A stretch of DNA of 64,000 bases from Dolichospermum sp. LEGE 00240 (GCF_015207875.1 NZ_JADEVZ010000009.1:36946-100945), one strand, 5' to 3'. Counted from the first letter of the stretch, positions 9,022 through 17,792 are shown. The notes: generated from the sequence alone by a model not told the origin. Made by a program: numbers and translations.

Positions 9022-10203
9022 ATGATTAATAAAATGTTTCGGAAAACCCCCCTAGCTTGGCGACAGTTAATGAAGGAAAAAACGCGGCTATTGGTTGCAG
9101 TGGCCGGAATTACTTTCGCGGATATGTTGATATTTATTCAGATGGGTTTTGAAAGTGCATTATTTGATGCTGCTATTCAACCTCATCGCAATTTACAAGC
9201 AGATTTAGTATTAATAAATCCTCAATTTCAAACCCTATTTTCAGTCAAAAGCTTTTCTAGAGAAAGACTTTATCAAGCATTAAGTTATAACGGTGTAAAA
9301 TCAGTTAGTTCTATTTACATTAGTACAGGACAATGGCGCAATCCTCAAACTAAAATGGATCGATCTATTTTAGTTTGGGGTGTAGATCCGGCTACACCTG
9401 GTTTAAAGTTTCCTGAACTTCAAGCCAAAAAAGATAATCTTAAACAATTGAATCAAGTTATATTTGATGAAGCCAGTCGTCCAGAATATGGAGAAATTGG
9501 CAAGATTTTCCGAGAAACTGGCAAGTTTAACGCCGAATTAAGCGGAAAGAATGTCAGTGTTAAGGGTTTATTTCAAAATGGTGCTTCTTTTGCTGCGGAT
9601 GGAAATGTAGTAGTTAGTGATTCTACTTTTTTGCAGTTATTTTCTACTCGCAAAGCTGATCAAATTGAAGTTGGATTAATTACTCTTCAACCCGGTGCTG
9701 ATATTGAAAAAGTCAAAGCACAACTGCAAATAGGACTAAATCCAGATCCTCAAAATCCCTTTGTTGAAGTTGGTACTCCCGAAACATTTGCCCAAAAGGA
9801 AAAAACTTATTGGGCTACTGGTACAGGGATTGGTTTCATTTTTAGTTTGGGTGTAATCGTCGGTTTTATTGTTGGTATTGTCATCGTTTATCAAGTTCTT
9901 TATTCCGACGTTTCCGATCATTTACCAGAATACGCTACTCTCAAAGCAATGGGTTACACTGATAATTATCTCTTGCGAGTTTTATTACAAGAAGCATTGT
10001 TCTTAGCTGCATTGGGTTATCTACCTGCATTTTTTCTATCTTTTGGATTATATCAAGTCACCTTTGCCGCAACTCTTTTACCAATATCTATGAAGGTAGA
10101 TCGGGCAATTAATGTTTTTATCTTAACGGTAATTATGTGTACTGTTTCTGGCGCAATAGCGATGCGAAAACTCCGTTCTGCTGATCCGGCAGATATTTTT
10201 TAA
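9022..10203 (+). CDS. ABC exporter permease, DevC family
   Basis: 393 residues. It begins MINKMFRKTPLAWRQLMKEK with a first membrane segment (LLVAVAGITFADMLIFIQMG), a large periplasmic domain (about 60-265, MacB-like), and three C-terminal membrane segments (GIGFIFSLGVIVGFIVGIVI; EALFLAALGYLPAFFLSFGL; AINVFILTVIMCTVSGAIAM). This layout matches DevC permeases (usual length about 385-390). The ATG at 9022 is used because an upstream in-frame start (8911) would place the first 37 residues in the MITE. It partners with the DevB and DevA homologues on either side. Confidence 0.88.
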   Translation: MINKMFRKTPLAWRQLMKEKTRLLVAVAGITFADMLIFIQMGFESALFDAAIQPHRNLQADLVLINPQFQTLFSVKSFSRERLYQALSYNGVKSVSSIYISTGQWRNPQTKMDRSILVWGVDPATPGLKFPELQAKKDNLKQLNQVIFDEASRPEYGEIGKIFRETGKFNAELSGKNVSVKGLFQNGASFAADGNVVVSDSTFLQLFSTRKADQIEVGLITLQPGADIEKVKAQLQIGLNPDPQNPFVEVGTPETFAQKEKTYWATGTGIGFIFSLGVIVGFIVGIVIVYQVLYSDVSDHLPEYATLKAMGYTDNYLLRVLLQEALFLAALGYLPAFFLSFGLYQVTFAATLLPISMKVDRAINVFILTVIMCTVSGAIAMRKLRSADPADIF

Positions 10204-10241
10204 CCTAACAATTTTTATATCTCATGCAAAGGTAAGGAACT

Positions 10242-10991
10242 ATGTCATTGGAAGTTACAACTATTGCTTCTGAAGTTATTTCTAGTTCAGAAACAGTTAT
10301 TTCTGTTAGTAATCTCAATCATTATTTTGGTAAAGGCACGCTACAAAAACAAGTATTGTTTGACATTAATTTAGAGATTAATGCGGGTGAAATTGTTATT
10401 ATGACCGGTCCTTCGGGTTCAGGTAAAACTACCCTATTATCATTAATGGGGGGGTTACGTTCTGCCCAAAATGGCAGTTTACAAATATTAGGACAGGAAA
10501 TGTCCGGTGCAAAAAAAGCACAATTAACTAAATTACGTCGCCAAATTGGTTATATTTTTCAAGCACATAATTTGATGAGTTTTTTAACAGCCAAAGAAAA
10601 TGTGCGGATGTCTTTGGAGTTACATGAACATCATCTCAATGGCGATATTAATGCTAAAGCTACAGCAATGTTAGATCACGTCGGTTTAGGAGAACATATT
10701 AATTACTATCCAGAGAATTTATCCGGTGGACAAAAACAACGGGTAGCGATCGCCCGCGCTTTAGTCAGTCATCCCAAAATAGTCTTAGCAGATGAACCGA
10801 CAGCTTCATTGGATAAACAATCGGGACGTGATGTGGTGGAATTAATGCAAATGTTAGCCAAAGAACAAAACTGTACTATCTTATTAGTCACCCATGATCA
10901 CCGCATTCTGGATATAGCTGATCGGATTATTTACATGGAAGATGGACAATTGAAAAGTGATGGAATAGATATGGGAGTCAAAGTAAATTGA
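10242..10991 (+). CDS. ABC exporter ATPase, DevA family
   Basis: 249 residues. It has Walker A GPSGSGKTT, the Q-loop in IGYIFQAHNLMSF, signature LSGGQKQRVAIARAL, Walker B IVLADEPTASLD and the H-loop THDH. It energises the DevB/DevC export complex at the inner membrane. It is the third gene of the exporter operon, 38 bp after devC. Length and motifs are typical of the heterocyst DevA family within LolD/MacB-type ATPases. Confidence 0.92.
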   Translation: MSLEVTTIASEVISSSETVISVSNLNHYFGKGTLQKQVLFDINLEINAGEIVIMTGPSGSGKTTLLSLMGGLRSAQNGSLQILGQEMSGAKKAQLTKLRRQIGYIFQAHNLMSFLTAKENVRMSLELHEHHLNGDINAKATAMLDHVGLGEHINYYPENLSGGQKQRVAIARALVSHPKIVLADEPTASLDKQSGRDVVELMQMLAKEQNCTILLVTHDHRILDIADRIIYMEDGQLKSDGIDMGVKVN

Positions 10992-11071
10992 CACTTATTT
11001 ATGATGAATAATAACACAGCCTCAATTTCAATATTGAAGCAATAAATTCGCAACAAATAAGAATTGATAAC

Positions 11072-11623
11072 TTATCCAATTAATGGCAAAATTCTTTGCA
11101 ATTCTCCACAAGCAGCTTTTAAAGAAGGTGGTGCATTCTCATCTAAATTACCTTGAGAACACTGGTTGGCTAATTGTTCAAGATATGGTTTACAATCTGA
11201 TTGCTTTTTAGATTTTGTATATTCTGTTTCTTCATCAATATTTTCACCCTGTAAATAATGTATCCAAGTTTCGATATTTCGTTTGGGAACAAAAACTGCT
11301 ATAGCTTCATTAGGTTGACGACTTGCATGAGAATTTTCTACGAGTGCATTATCTAATTGCTTTAGTCTTTCTTCTACTGTTTTTTTATCTGCATCAATTA
11401 AAACAATGAGCATTCCCGAACGTTTATTTTTCTGTCTACGATACTCTACAACTTCTTTTGCATATTTTTCTCTGACAAACTGCTCACCTGCACCTTTAGG
11501 ACAAATTTCAGTGCGGAAATTTCTATCTAAGGTAAAACCGCGCTTTTGCAAAAAATGAATAGCAAAAACTTCTTGTTGTTTATCCTCACACAAAATTACA
11601 ATCTGCACTCTCCGCTGGCTCAT
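11072..11623 (-). CDS. TOPRIM-like nuclease-type partner of an AAA ATPase
   Basis: 183 residues. The N-terminal QIVILCEDKQQEVFAIHFLQ followed by MLIVLIDADKK has the conserved Glu and the DxD of a TOPRIM-like fold, as in DUF4276/DUF4435-type and OLD-family partners. Two HIETW-like residues (NIETWIHYL) also recur in such partners. The ATG at 11623 shares one base with the stop of the upstream ATPase (TAATG), so translation is probably coupled; an ATG at 11632 is an alternative. ATPase + TOPRIM pairs such as OLD, Gabija and PARIS are phage-defence modules, but this pair is not identified as any of them. Function by analogy only. Confidence 0.65.
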   Translation of the reverse strand: MSQRRVQIVILCEDKQQEVFAIHFLQKRGFTLDRNFRTEICPKGAGEQFVREKYAKEVVEYRRQKNKRSGMLIVLIDADKKTVEERLKQLDNALVENSHASRQPNEAIAVFVPKRNIETWIHYLQGENIDEETEYTKSKKQSDCKPYLEQLANQCSQGNLDENAPPSLKAACGELQRILPLIG

Positions 11624-12726
11624 TATAACCATCCCCGCGCAATCAGTTCTGAAATCTTTAACCCTGAATCATCAGCTTCTTCATTACTGATTTTTCTGAC
11701 TCGTGCAGGTGCATTACTTTGACGTTCAAACCAATAACCAATTGGTGACGCTAAAAGATAATTAATACATTCGGGATGATGTGAAATTAGTAAGGCTTGT
11801 AACTTTCCTTCATCACAAAAATCATATAGCTGTCTTAACCAAGGTTGAATTTCTGGAAGTGCTAAAAAGTTTTCTGGTTCATCAATACAAAGTGTATAAT
11901 CTTCAGATTTCATGCAGTAAATTAGTGTATATAATATTATTAATGCTTTTTGACCATCTGATAATGCACCTAAATGATAATCAATAGTATTTTTATCTTC
12001 TGAATCTGATGTGAACTTTAATTTCAAACCAACATATTTTTCTCCTATTTGCTCAAACTTAAAACTAATAAAACCATCTAAAACTTCTTTTAAAATATTT
12101 ATTAATTCAGCAACTTTCCCTTGATCTTGTGAAATGTATTTATACCAAGAAACGAAATTTTCAGCTTTAGAACCTAGATATTTTGTTTCTGCACCACCAC
12201 TCTTGATTAAAATAGGAACAATTTGTACAATAATTACTTTCTCTATCCGTTTTGTAAACCAAAATAGTTTTTTGTTGTCATTTCTTGGTAATAAAGAGGA
12301 TAATATAGATTGAGATGAAAGAAATGAATATTTTGATGCTTCTGAATAATCATCTCGAAAAAGTTGTACATCGCCATTTTCATATTTTAGTAAAGGATGT
12401 CCATTGAACCATAATCTTTCATAGGCAATAGAGACTTGATCTCGATTAGCTTCAACTACAAGTTCATATTTATAGTTACCATCATTACCATCTATTTCTA
12501 ACTCGAAACGTTGAATTGGTGAAGTTTGCCAGCAAGTAAAATCAAAATAATCAAAAATAGACTCTAATTTTGATTCACCTAATATAAAATTTTGAATTTT
12601 CCGCAAGGCTTCAAAAACAGTTGATTTACCTGAACCATTACCACCAAGAAATAAGTTAATTGAGTTAACATTAAGCTCAAAATTCACCAAACAGCGAAAA
12701 TTATCAATATAAATACGCTTTAACAT
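11623..12726 (-). CDS. AAA (SMC/ABC-like, AAA_21 type) ATPase of a two-gene module
   Basis: 367 residues. It starts MLKRIYIDNFRCLVNFELNV with Walker A LGGNGSGKST, has the ABC-type signature region LGALSDGQKALIIL, Walker B YTLCIDEPENFLALPE and an H-loop LISHHPE. This is the AAA_21 type of predicted ATPase related to OLD and RecF. The start at 12726 has a perfect AGGAGG 8 nt upstream. The following gene encodes a TOPRIM-like protein with a 1-base overlap, so the two probably form one complex. A defence role is plausible by analogy but not shown by sequence. Confidence 0.8.
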   Translation of the reverse strand: MLKRIYIDNFRCLVNFELNVNSINLFLGGNGSGKSTVFEALRKIQNFILGESKLESIFDYFDFTCWQTSPIQRFELEIDGNDGNYKYELVVEANRDQVSIAYERLWFNGHPLLKYENGDVQLFRDDYSEASKYSFLSSQSILSSLLPRNDNKKLFWFTKRIEKVIIVQIVPILIKSGGAETKYLGSKAENFVSWYKYISQDQGKVAELINILKEVLDGFISFKFEQIGEKYVGLKLKFTSDSEDKNTIDYHLGALSDGQKALIILYTLIYCMKSEDYTLCIDEPENFLALPEIQPWLRQLYDFCDEGKLQALLISHHPECINYLLASPIGYWFERQSNAPARVRKISNEEADDSGLKISELIARGWL

Positions 12727-13008
12727 AAAACTTTTCCTCCTAATCAAACACTATAATACAATGCCAATTACTATAATCACATAAATCAAATTAATCATAT
12801 AAATCACAGTCCAGACCGCAATATAGTACAATTGTCCTATACAGACAAAACATAATACTCAGTCTAGTCAAGTGTAAGATAGAAAAACAATGATTGCCTA
12901 CGGTACGCTATGCGAACAGTGCCATCATTGTTTTAACTAATTATGGTTGACTTTTCTCGTGAAGTGAAATTCACTGCGAGAAAAAGTATTAAAAATCAGG
13001 AGCAGACG

Positions 13009-13518
13009 ATGAACAGTTGTATTTTGATGGCAGAAATTTACGATAATCCCCAACTGCGTCACACACCAGATGGGTTAGAAGTTACAGAAATGATCGTTCA
13101 TGTAGCGGGAGCAAAACCAGATGATCCAACGCATCCTTTAAAAGTCGTAGGTTGGGGAAATTTAGCAAAAGAGATTCACCAAAGTTATCATCAGGGCGAT
13201 CGCGTCATTATTGAAGGGCGCTTAGGCATGAATACAATTGATCGCCCCGAAGGATTTAAGGAAAAACGCGCAGAATTAACAGTCCAAAAGATTCACGCCA
13301 TCGGACAAGGTGCTTATACCAGTTCACCAGCAGCAGCCACGAGAACCACACCAGCCTATGAAACCCCTGTAGCGCCACCAACCTACAGCCCTACTAATTC
13401 ATCCGCCCCAATGCCCCAGGTAACAGCCCCTCAGCCGACATACCAACCCACCCCTGTGCAGTCTCCATCCCCTATAGGAGTTACGCCAGAACCCGATCCA
13501 GATGACATCCCGTTTTAG
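13009..13518 (+). CDS. ssb: single-stranded DNA-binding protein
   Basis: 169 residues from the ATG at 13009, preceded by AGGAG (12998-13002). The first about 105 residues are an OB-fold of the cyanobacterial SSB type (MNSCILMAEIYDNPQLRHTP, then VVGWGNLAKEI and GDRVIIEGRLGM). A proline/threonine-rich linker (about 110-160) follows, and the protein ends in the acidic tip DPDDIPF, the conserved C-terminus by which SSB recruits repair and replication proteins. An in-frame ATG at 12943 would add 22 residues unlike the family. An HIP1 site lies inside the gene at about 13198. Confidence 0.85.
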   Translation: MNSCILMAEIYDNPQLRHTPDGLEVTEMIVHVAGAKPDDPTHPLKVVGWGNLAKEIHQSYHQGDRVIIEGRLGMNTIDRPEGFKEKRAELTVQKIHAIGQGAYTSSPAAATRTTPAYETPVAPPTYSPTNSSAPMPQVTAPQPTYQPTPVQSPSPIGVTPEPDPDDIPF

Positions 13519-13810
13519 CTTAAACAGTAGAAGCCTCTCACCTACCCTTCTCCAAATATCTGATATAATCACTGAGGATAGGTGTAACCCAAATTAAATG
13601 CTGAAAAGCAGCCTATTACGAAAGTTAAAAATTATCTCCAAAAGTCCCTAGGGCATAGGGCTTTAAAGCTCAGTTAATGTCTTCAAAGAAAAGTCCCTGA
13701 GAAGCCCATACTCACCTGTTCGCGCCAGCGTGCCGCAAGGCATAAGGGAGTGTGTGGAGTATGTCACTCATCACCTTTGTAGAGACGTTCTAGCGCCTCT
13801 ACATTCTTTT
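13519..13810. other. 292-bp intergenic region with structured segment and terminator-like hairpin
   Basis: There is no credible gene. AAAAGTCCCT occurs twice (about 13639 and 13689), GGGCTT (about 13658) can pair with AAGCCC (about 13704), and a dispersed repeat (TTCGCGCCAGCGTGCCGCAA, about 13718) follows. At 13779-13802 GTAGAG/CTCTAC form a hairpin followed by ATTCTTTTTT on the plus strand. A small plus-strand RNA is possible but not demonstrated. Confidence 0.35.
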
Positions 13811-14689
13811 TTAACCTCCACTGACTTCACCCCATTCCCGAATTGCTGGAAATACCGATGAATAATCATCCTCTGGATAGGACATTTTCATAGTTGCGTG
13901 TAAGATTTGCCTTACACCCTCAATGCTGTTGAGATTTAAACCCAAGGATTTCGCTTCCGAGATAAATAAATCTATTTCCTTGATCAGTTGTTTTGTCGGC
14001 AAATTGGCGTTATTGTAATTGCCATCTAACATCCGCCGCAAATTTTGATCAAAAGTAGGCGCGTAAAGTTTACTTTCCCGCAAAACCTGCATAAACAAAT
14101 CAACATCAATGCCTTGCAACTGGATATATGCCAGACTCAGAGCAAAGCTAGTTGTGAGAGAAGCAATCAGTTGATTGAGTGCCAAGGTGAGATTAGAGGC
14201 AGAACCCACAGCGCCTATATATACAGGATTTTCTCCAAAATGTTGGAGTAACTTTAAATGCCGTTGATACTGTTCTTCCTCTCCACCGACCATGACAATT
14301 AATTTGCCAGTTTTAGCTTCGGGAATACTACCCAGGACGGGAGCTTCTATATATTCACCCCCAGCCGCAACTACTGTATCTCTGATTTCTTGGCTTTCTA
14401 AGGGATTAATCGTCCCCATTTGAATGATGCTGCGTCCTGATAAAGTATGCCAAGAAGTATCCGTCAGAAGTACATGATAAATAGCTGCGGCGTTAGAAAG
14501 CATTAGCACTATACAGTCAGCAGCGCGGATGGCTTCGCGGGGTTTGGTCACAATTTGCACCCCTGCTGCCCGTAGCGGTTCTAATTTTTCTGGGGTGCGA
14601 TTATAGGCAATTAGCTCTATGTCGGCGGCTAATAACCTTTGAGCCATCGGTAGTCCCATCAATCCAGTTCCCAGAAATGCCACCTTCAT
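13811..14689 (-). CDS. NAD(P)-dependent oxidoreductase, 3-hydroxyisobutyrate dehydrogenase family
   Basis: 292 residues. N-terminal Rossmann fold MKVAFLGTGLMGLPMAQRLL (GxGxxG), then the family substrate-binding signature with the Gly-rich stretch APVLGSIPEAKTGKL and the helix that holds the catalytic lysine (LALNQLIAS, with N and an expected K position in LTLALNQ; the usual K is not clearly seen). The length fits beta-hydroxyacid dehydrogenases such as glyoxylate/succinate-semialdehyde reductases. The substrate cannot be told from sequence. It has a canonical ATG and no obvious operon partners. Confidence 0.8.
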   Translation of the reverse strand: MKVAFLGTGLMGLPMAQRLLAADIELIAYNRTPEKLEPLRAAGVQIVTKPREAIRAADCIVLMLSNAAAIYHVLLTDTSWHTLSGRSIIQMGTINPLESQEIRDTVVAAGGEYIEAPVLGSIPEAKTGKLIVMVGGEEEQYQRHLKLLQHFGENPVYIGAVGSASNLTLALNQLIASLTTSFALSLAYIQLQGIDVDLFMQVLRESKLYAPTFDQNLRRMLDGNYNNANLPTKQLIKEIDLFISEAKSLGLNLNSIEGVRQILHATMKMSYPEDDYSSVFPAIREWGEVSGG

Positions 14690-14702
14690 GTTTTACGTTC
14701 CT

Positions 14703-14752
14703 TTGTCAGTGGTCAGTTGTTAGTTGTCAGTGGTCAGTTGTCAGTGGGTACG
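14703..14752. repeat. STRR-type heptamer repeat (TCAGTGG/TCAGTTG)
   Basis: Tandem heptamers alternating between GTCAGTG and GTCAGTT fill about 50 bp upstream of the dehydrogenase start. This is the widespread heterocystous-cyanobacterial STRR type. A different repeat (TTTTGACTTTTGACTT) follows at about 14792. Confidence 0.6.
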
Positions 14753-14824
14753 GATAATTGGAAGAATTTATTACCCATACCCAATTAATTTTGACTTTTG
14801 ACTTTTGACTTCCGCGAAGCGGTA

Positions 14825-14920
14825 CTAGCCTCCTGCGGCAAAAGTCACCATAATGATTACGGAAAGTAATAGTCCGGGGGAAAGTAGAGTTACTAGCACT
14901 AACAGATCATGAGCAGTCAT
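14825..14920 (-). CDS. 31-residue single-pass membrane peptide
   Basis: A small gene with good translation signals. The ATG at 14920 is preceded by AGAGGA about 7 nt upstream on the minus strand. The product, MTAHDLLVLVTLLSPGLLLS then VIIMVTFAAGG, is one hydrophobic helix, as in the small subunits of photosynthetic or NDH-1 complexes. I cannot match it to a named subunit. The last codons and stop (GCC GCA GGA GGC TAG) fall in a dispersed repeat (CGCGAAGCGGTACTAGCCTC), so the natural C-terminus may have been altered by the repeat. Confidence 0.6.
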   Translation of the reverse strand: MTAHDLLVLVTLLSPGLLLSVIIMVTFAAGG

Positions 14921-15027
14921 AATTATTCCTCTTTGCAGATTTTTGACTTTAATCATCACTGCTATGCTAGTGCAAACAAGGCTAATACAGGATTGTTAAA
15001 GAGATTTTTAAGCTTTCTCTTTGATCT

Positions 15028-16227
15028 CTACTCTGGTACGACTAATCCCTGGAGTGGTTGTGATGCTTGTTTTTCCGTTAGTCCCTGGCTTTGGACTAAA
15101 ACGCCAAAATTGCCTAATCCTGATGGGTTAATGAGTTGGTGTAATCCTTCCCGGCGTTGAAGCAACTGTGATATTGGTTGCTGTTGAGAAGATAGTGCAG
15201 CTATTCTTTCACCTATTCCCAATGCCATTAAAAATAAACCTTGCTGCGTCCAACCAACTTGTTTGAGTCCGCACCGTTCACCCCAAGATGATAAGGCTGT
15301 AAAGTCAACGTGGGCAGTGATATCTTGTTGCCCAATATTGATATAAGGATTATCATGATGACGATGCTGGTAGTAGCACTGGAGAGTTCCCTGCGATCGC
15401 CTGGGGTTATAATAACGATGAGCAGGGTAGCCATAATCAATTGTTAGCACATACCCCCGTTCCAAGCAGTCTGCCACTATACCCAACCAGTTCAAAGCTG
15501 CTAAATTAATTTCACTACGATAGCCATTTTCATAAGTATTTTGGCTTAAATCAATTCCTACTAACTTAAAATATTCTCCTAATTGTGGTGTTGATGGTTC
15601 TCCTATTACTTCCATAAATAGAGGATCACGGATGATCTGGATTTCACTGATTTCACGGTTTAATTCGGCGAGGGTGACGTAAATTTCTCGCAATTCTCCT
15701 GCTGCTAAAATAAATTGGTGGACTGGAAAAGCATCTACTAATTCATTGGAAAAGAAGCAGCCGTTAATAGATTTGGAGGGAATTTCTTCCAAGTTACACC
15801 AATTAACAGCAAAATCTTGTAACCGTTGTTGTTGTTGTTGTTTTAAACTTTGTGATTTTTCAACAATAATATATTTGACTGCGCCAAAAAAATCTGGGGA
15901 TTCTTGCTGTATATAATTGAGTATATGGGATGCTAATATACCTTGTCCTGCTCCCATTTCTACCAAATCAAAATGTATAGGTTGATCTAAAATCTCCCAC
16001 ATTTGGTAAAATTGCTTTGCTAGTAATTCCCCAAAGTCAGCACCTAAACTGGCAGATGTGAAAAAATCACTACCGCGAAAGCCGATTTTGATAGCATCAC
16101 TAGAATAATAGCCATATTCTGGATGATATAACACCATCTCCATGTATTGGGCAAAAGTAATTCTTTTTTGAGGGCTGGTGATGATACGATGGGTTATAGC
16201 TTGACACAGTGGGGAATGGGAATCCAT
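15028..16227 (-). CDS. class I SAM-dependent methyltransferase, MidA/NDUFAF7 family
   Basis: 399 residues. The N-terminus QRITFAQYMEMVLYHPEYGYY plus GSDFFTSASLGADFGELLAK is the signature of the MidA/NDUFAF7 family. The SAM motif is DLVEMGAGQGILA, followed by NGCFFSNELVDAFPVHQF and DYGYPAHRYYNPRRSQGTL. Human NDUFAF7 dimethylates an arginine of a complex I subunit; in cyanobacteria the target might be NDH-1, but this is inference. Length (about 390-400) is normal. It stands alone, with repeats on both sides. Confidence 0.85.
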   Translation of the reverse strand: MDSHSPLCQAITHRIITSPQKRITFAQYMEMVLYHPEYGYYSSDAIKIGFRGSDFFTSASLGADFGELLAKQFYQMWEILDQPIHFDLVEMGAGQGILASHILNYIQQESPDFFGAVKYIIVEKSQSLKQQQQQRLQDFAVNWCNLEEIPSKSINGCFFSNELVDAFPVHQFILAAGELREIYVTLAELNREISEIQIIRDPLFMEVIGEPSTPQLGEYFKLVGIDLSQNTYENGYRSEINLAALNWLGIVADCLERGYVLTIDYGYPAHRYYNPRRSQGTLQCYYQHRHHDNPYINIGQQDITAHVDFTALSSWGERCGLKQVGWTQQGLFLMALGIGERIAALSSQQQPISQLLQRREGLHQLINPSGLGNFGVLVQSQGLTEKQASQPLQGLVVPE

Positions 16228-16319
16228 AAAGTTTCTAGGAAAGAGAGAACAGCAAAAAATTTGTGTAATTGATTCTATATAAAAATACTTGCATCTAACA
16301 AATTAAACTCAGTTAATAT

Positions 16320-16355
16320 CCTGTAAATCCTTAAATCCTGGATATCCTGATATGG
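16320..16355 (-). repeat. 'CCAGGATTTAAGGATTTACAGG' dispersed repeat, copy a
   Basis: First of at least eight full or partial copies between 16.3 and 22.9 kb of an approximately 35-45 bp repeat whose core is CAGGATTTAAGGATTTACAG. Others are at 17013, 17835, 18603, 18671/18892 (split by a MITE), 19012, 20602 (partial) and 22863. This copy is on the minus strand. Confidence 0.7.
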
Positions 16356-16398
16356 CTTGCGCCACGCTTCGCTATCAGACAAAGAATATGTTAAAGAT

Positions 16399-16962
16399 TT
16401 ATTCATTTAGCCAACTAAAAAGTTCACCCACAGTAAGATTAAATGATTCTGCAAAAGCTGGAACAGGTAAACTATCTGTTTCTAATTCAAATAATAGAAT
16501 CCGTTGATCATTAAAATAGACAAAAACTAATTTTTCTGCGGGGTCAATTAACCAACCCATTTGAGTACCATGACTCAGACAATGGAGAATATTACGAACA
16601 ACTTTAGTTTGACTTTGTTCAGGGGAAAGTATTTCAATTGTCCAGTCAGGAGGAATAGCAAATGTGTTAGCAACCTCACCATTTTCATCGCGGGGAATGC
16701 GTTTCCATGTAAAGACGGCAATATCAGGTACAATGGATCTGCCGCCAAAGGTACAGCGTAATTCAGAGTATGCACGGGCTATGCGCTGGGGTTTGAGTGC
16801 TAGGTTAATATTAGAACCGAGGTCAAGCTGCACTGTGCTATGTTTTCCTTGAGGCATGGGTTTTTGAATGATTTCACCATTAATAAATTCACTTGCCGGT
16901 TTGGTTTCTGGCAATTTGAGAAATTCGTCAAGGGTTAGGATTTTGATAGGGGTTTGAACCAT
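16399..16962 (-). CDS. Uma2 family (DUF820) putative restriction-endonuclease-like protein
   Basis: 187 residues. It begins with the usual LTLDEFLKLPETKPASEFINGEI and has the PD-(D/E)xK-like core: VPDIAVFTWKRIP (D in the SDV/PDI motif), DWTIEILSPEQSQTKV (E in IEILSP) and MGWLIDPAEKLVFVY. Uma2 proteins are massively multiplied in cyanobacteria and carry an endonuclease-like fold; their role is unsettled. A second copy is at 36822-37397. It has no obvious partner gene. Confidence 0.85.
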   Translation of the reverse strand: MVQTPIKILTLDEFLKLPETKPASEFINGEIIQKPMPQGKHSTVQLDLGSNINLALKPQRIARAYSELRCTFGGRSIVPDIAVFTWKRIPRDENGEVANTFAIPPDWTIEILSPEQSQTKVVRNILHCLSHGTQMGWLIDPAEKLVFVYFNDQRILLFELETDSLPVPAFAESFNLTVGELFSWLNE

Positions 16963-17012
16963 TACCGTTTCGGGTTTGTAGATTATTAATATTGTATCAT
17001 TTTTGAATGGTC

Positions 17013-17078
17013 ACAAATCAGGTGGTTATCGAGCAAAGTCGAGATAATATCCAGAATTTGAGGATTTACAGGATGTTG
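17013..17078 (+). repeat. Dispersed repeat copy b with inserted palindrome
   Basis: The repeat core (CAGAATTTGAGGATTTACAG) is preceded by the palindromic insertion TTATCGAGCAAAGTCGAGAT, also seen in copy c at 17835. Shared insertion shows that b and c descend from one modified copy. Confidence 0.65.
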
Positions 17079-17188
17079 ATTTGCATTAAGGGTTTTTAGA
17101 TGTAAAGATTTTTGTGATGTACTAGAAACTTTTTTACTCTTGTATGATAACATTAAATTGAATGCAAATTTAGCGTAAATTAGTTGTC

Positions 17189-17479
17189 ATGATTAATTTG
17201 AGTCGAGATATTCAGTCACTTTCAACCTTTAAACGCAATACTAATGAACTGATTAACCAGATGAAAGAAACTGGAAACCCGATGGTTTTAACAGTTAATG
17301 GTAAAGCAGAATTAGTAGTACAAGATGCTGCTGCTTATCAGAAATTAATGGATACTTTGGAAAAGTTAGAAACTCTCATTGGTATCAAAAAAGGATTAGA
17401 AGATATAGCAACAGCTAATACACAATCTCTAAATCATTTTATTGAAGAAATGCAGCAAAAATATGGAATTTTAGGTTAA
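17189..17479 (+). CDS. Phd/YefM family antitoxin
   Basis: 96 residues. The N-terminal MINLSRDIQSLSTFKRNTNE then KETGNPMVLTVNGKAELVVQ, and DAAAYQKLMDTLEKLETL, are typical of the Phd/YefM DNA-binding antitoxin fold. The C-terminal part (about 75-96) would wrap the toxin. Its stop codon overlaps the original start region of a ParE/RelE-type toxin gene that now carries a nonsense codon (17463-17792), so this antitoxin may have no functional partner at this locus. Confidence 0.85.
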   Translation: MINLSRDIQSLSTFKRNTNELINQMKETGNPMVLTVNGKAELVVQDAAAYQKLMDTLEKLETLIGIKKGLEDIATANTQSLNHFIEEMQQKYGILG

Positions 17480-17792
17480 ATTAACTGGTAATGCCAAACT
17501 AGAAATAGAAGCTGTATATCGTTGGTTAAAAGAATATAATACTGATTATGCAGATCAATGGTTTAGGGATTTAATGAATACTATTGCTACTTTGAAAGAT
17601 AAACCTAAACGTTTTGCTTTTGCTAGAGAAAATGATGATTTTCCTCAAGAAATAAGACAATTTTTATATGGGAAAGGAAGAAATAAATATCGTGTAATTT
17701 TCACGATTGAAGAGGATATCGTTTATATTCTTTATGTACGTCATAGCGCACAATCTTCAATAATATTTAATCCTCTTGATTTTGAGGAATAG
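17463..17792 (+). pseudogene. ParE/RelE-family toxin gene with in-frame stop at codon 4
   Basis: The natural start is the ATG at 17463 inside the antitoxin end: ATG GAA TTT TAG GTT AAA gives MEF, stop, VKLTGNAKLEIEAVYRWL and on to ...FARENDD, YRVIFTIEEDIVYILYVRHS. The TAG at 17472-17474 sits where family members have a sense codon; a single change from CAG would explain it. The only internal ATG (17574) would leave 72 residues lacking the first strand and helix. No GTG or TTG lies between. The toxin is probably inactive unless the stop is a sequencing error or is suppressed. Confidence 0.75.

Noticed and set aside
13590..13780. 6S RNA or other named ncRNA after ssb
   Set aside because: Some pairing (GGGCTT/AAGCCC) and repeated AAAAGTCCCT are visible, but I cannot build a closing stem and bubble typical of 6S RNA; left as unassigned structure.
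14909..15160. 83-codon plus-strand ORF
   Set aside because: It lies antisense over the end of the MidA methyltransferase gene; its composition is that of an antisense frame. The real small gene nearby is the minus-strand one at 14825-14920.
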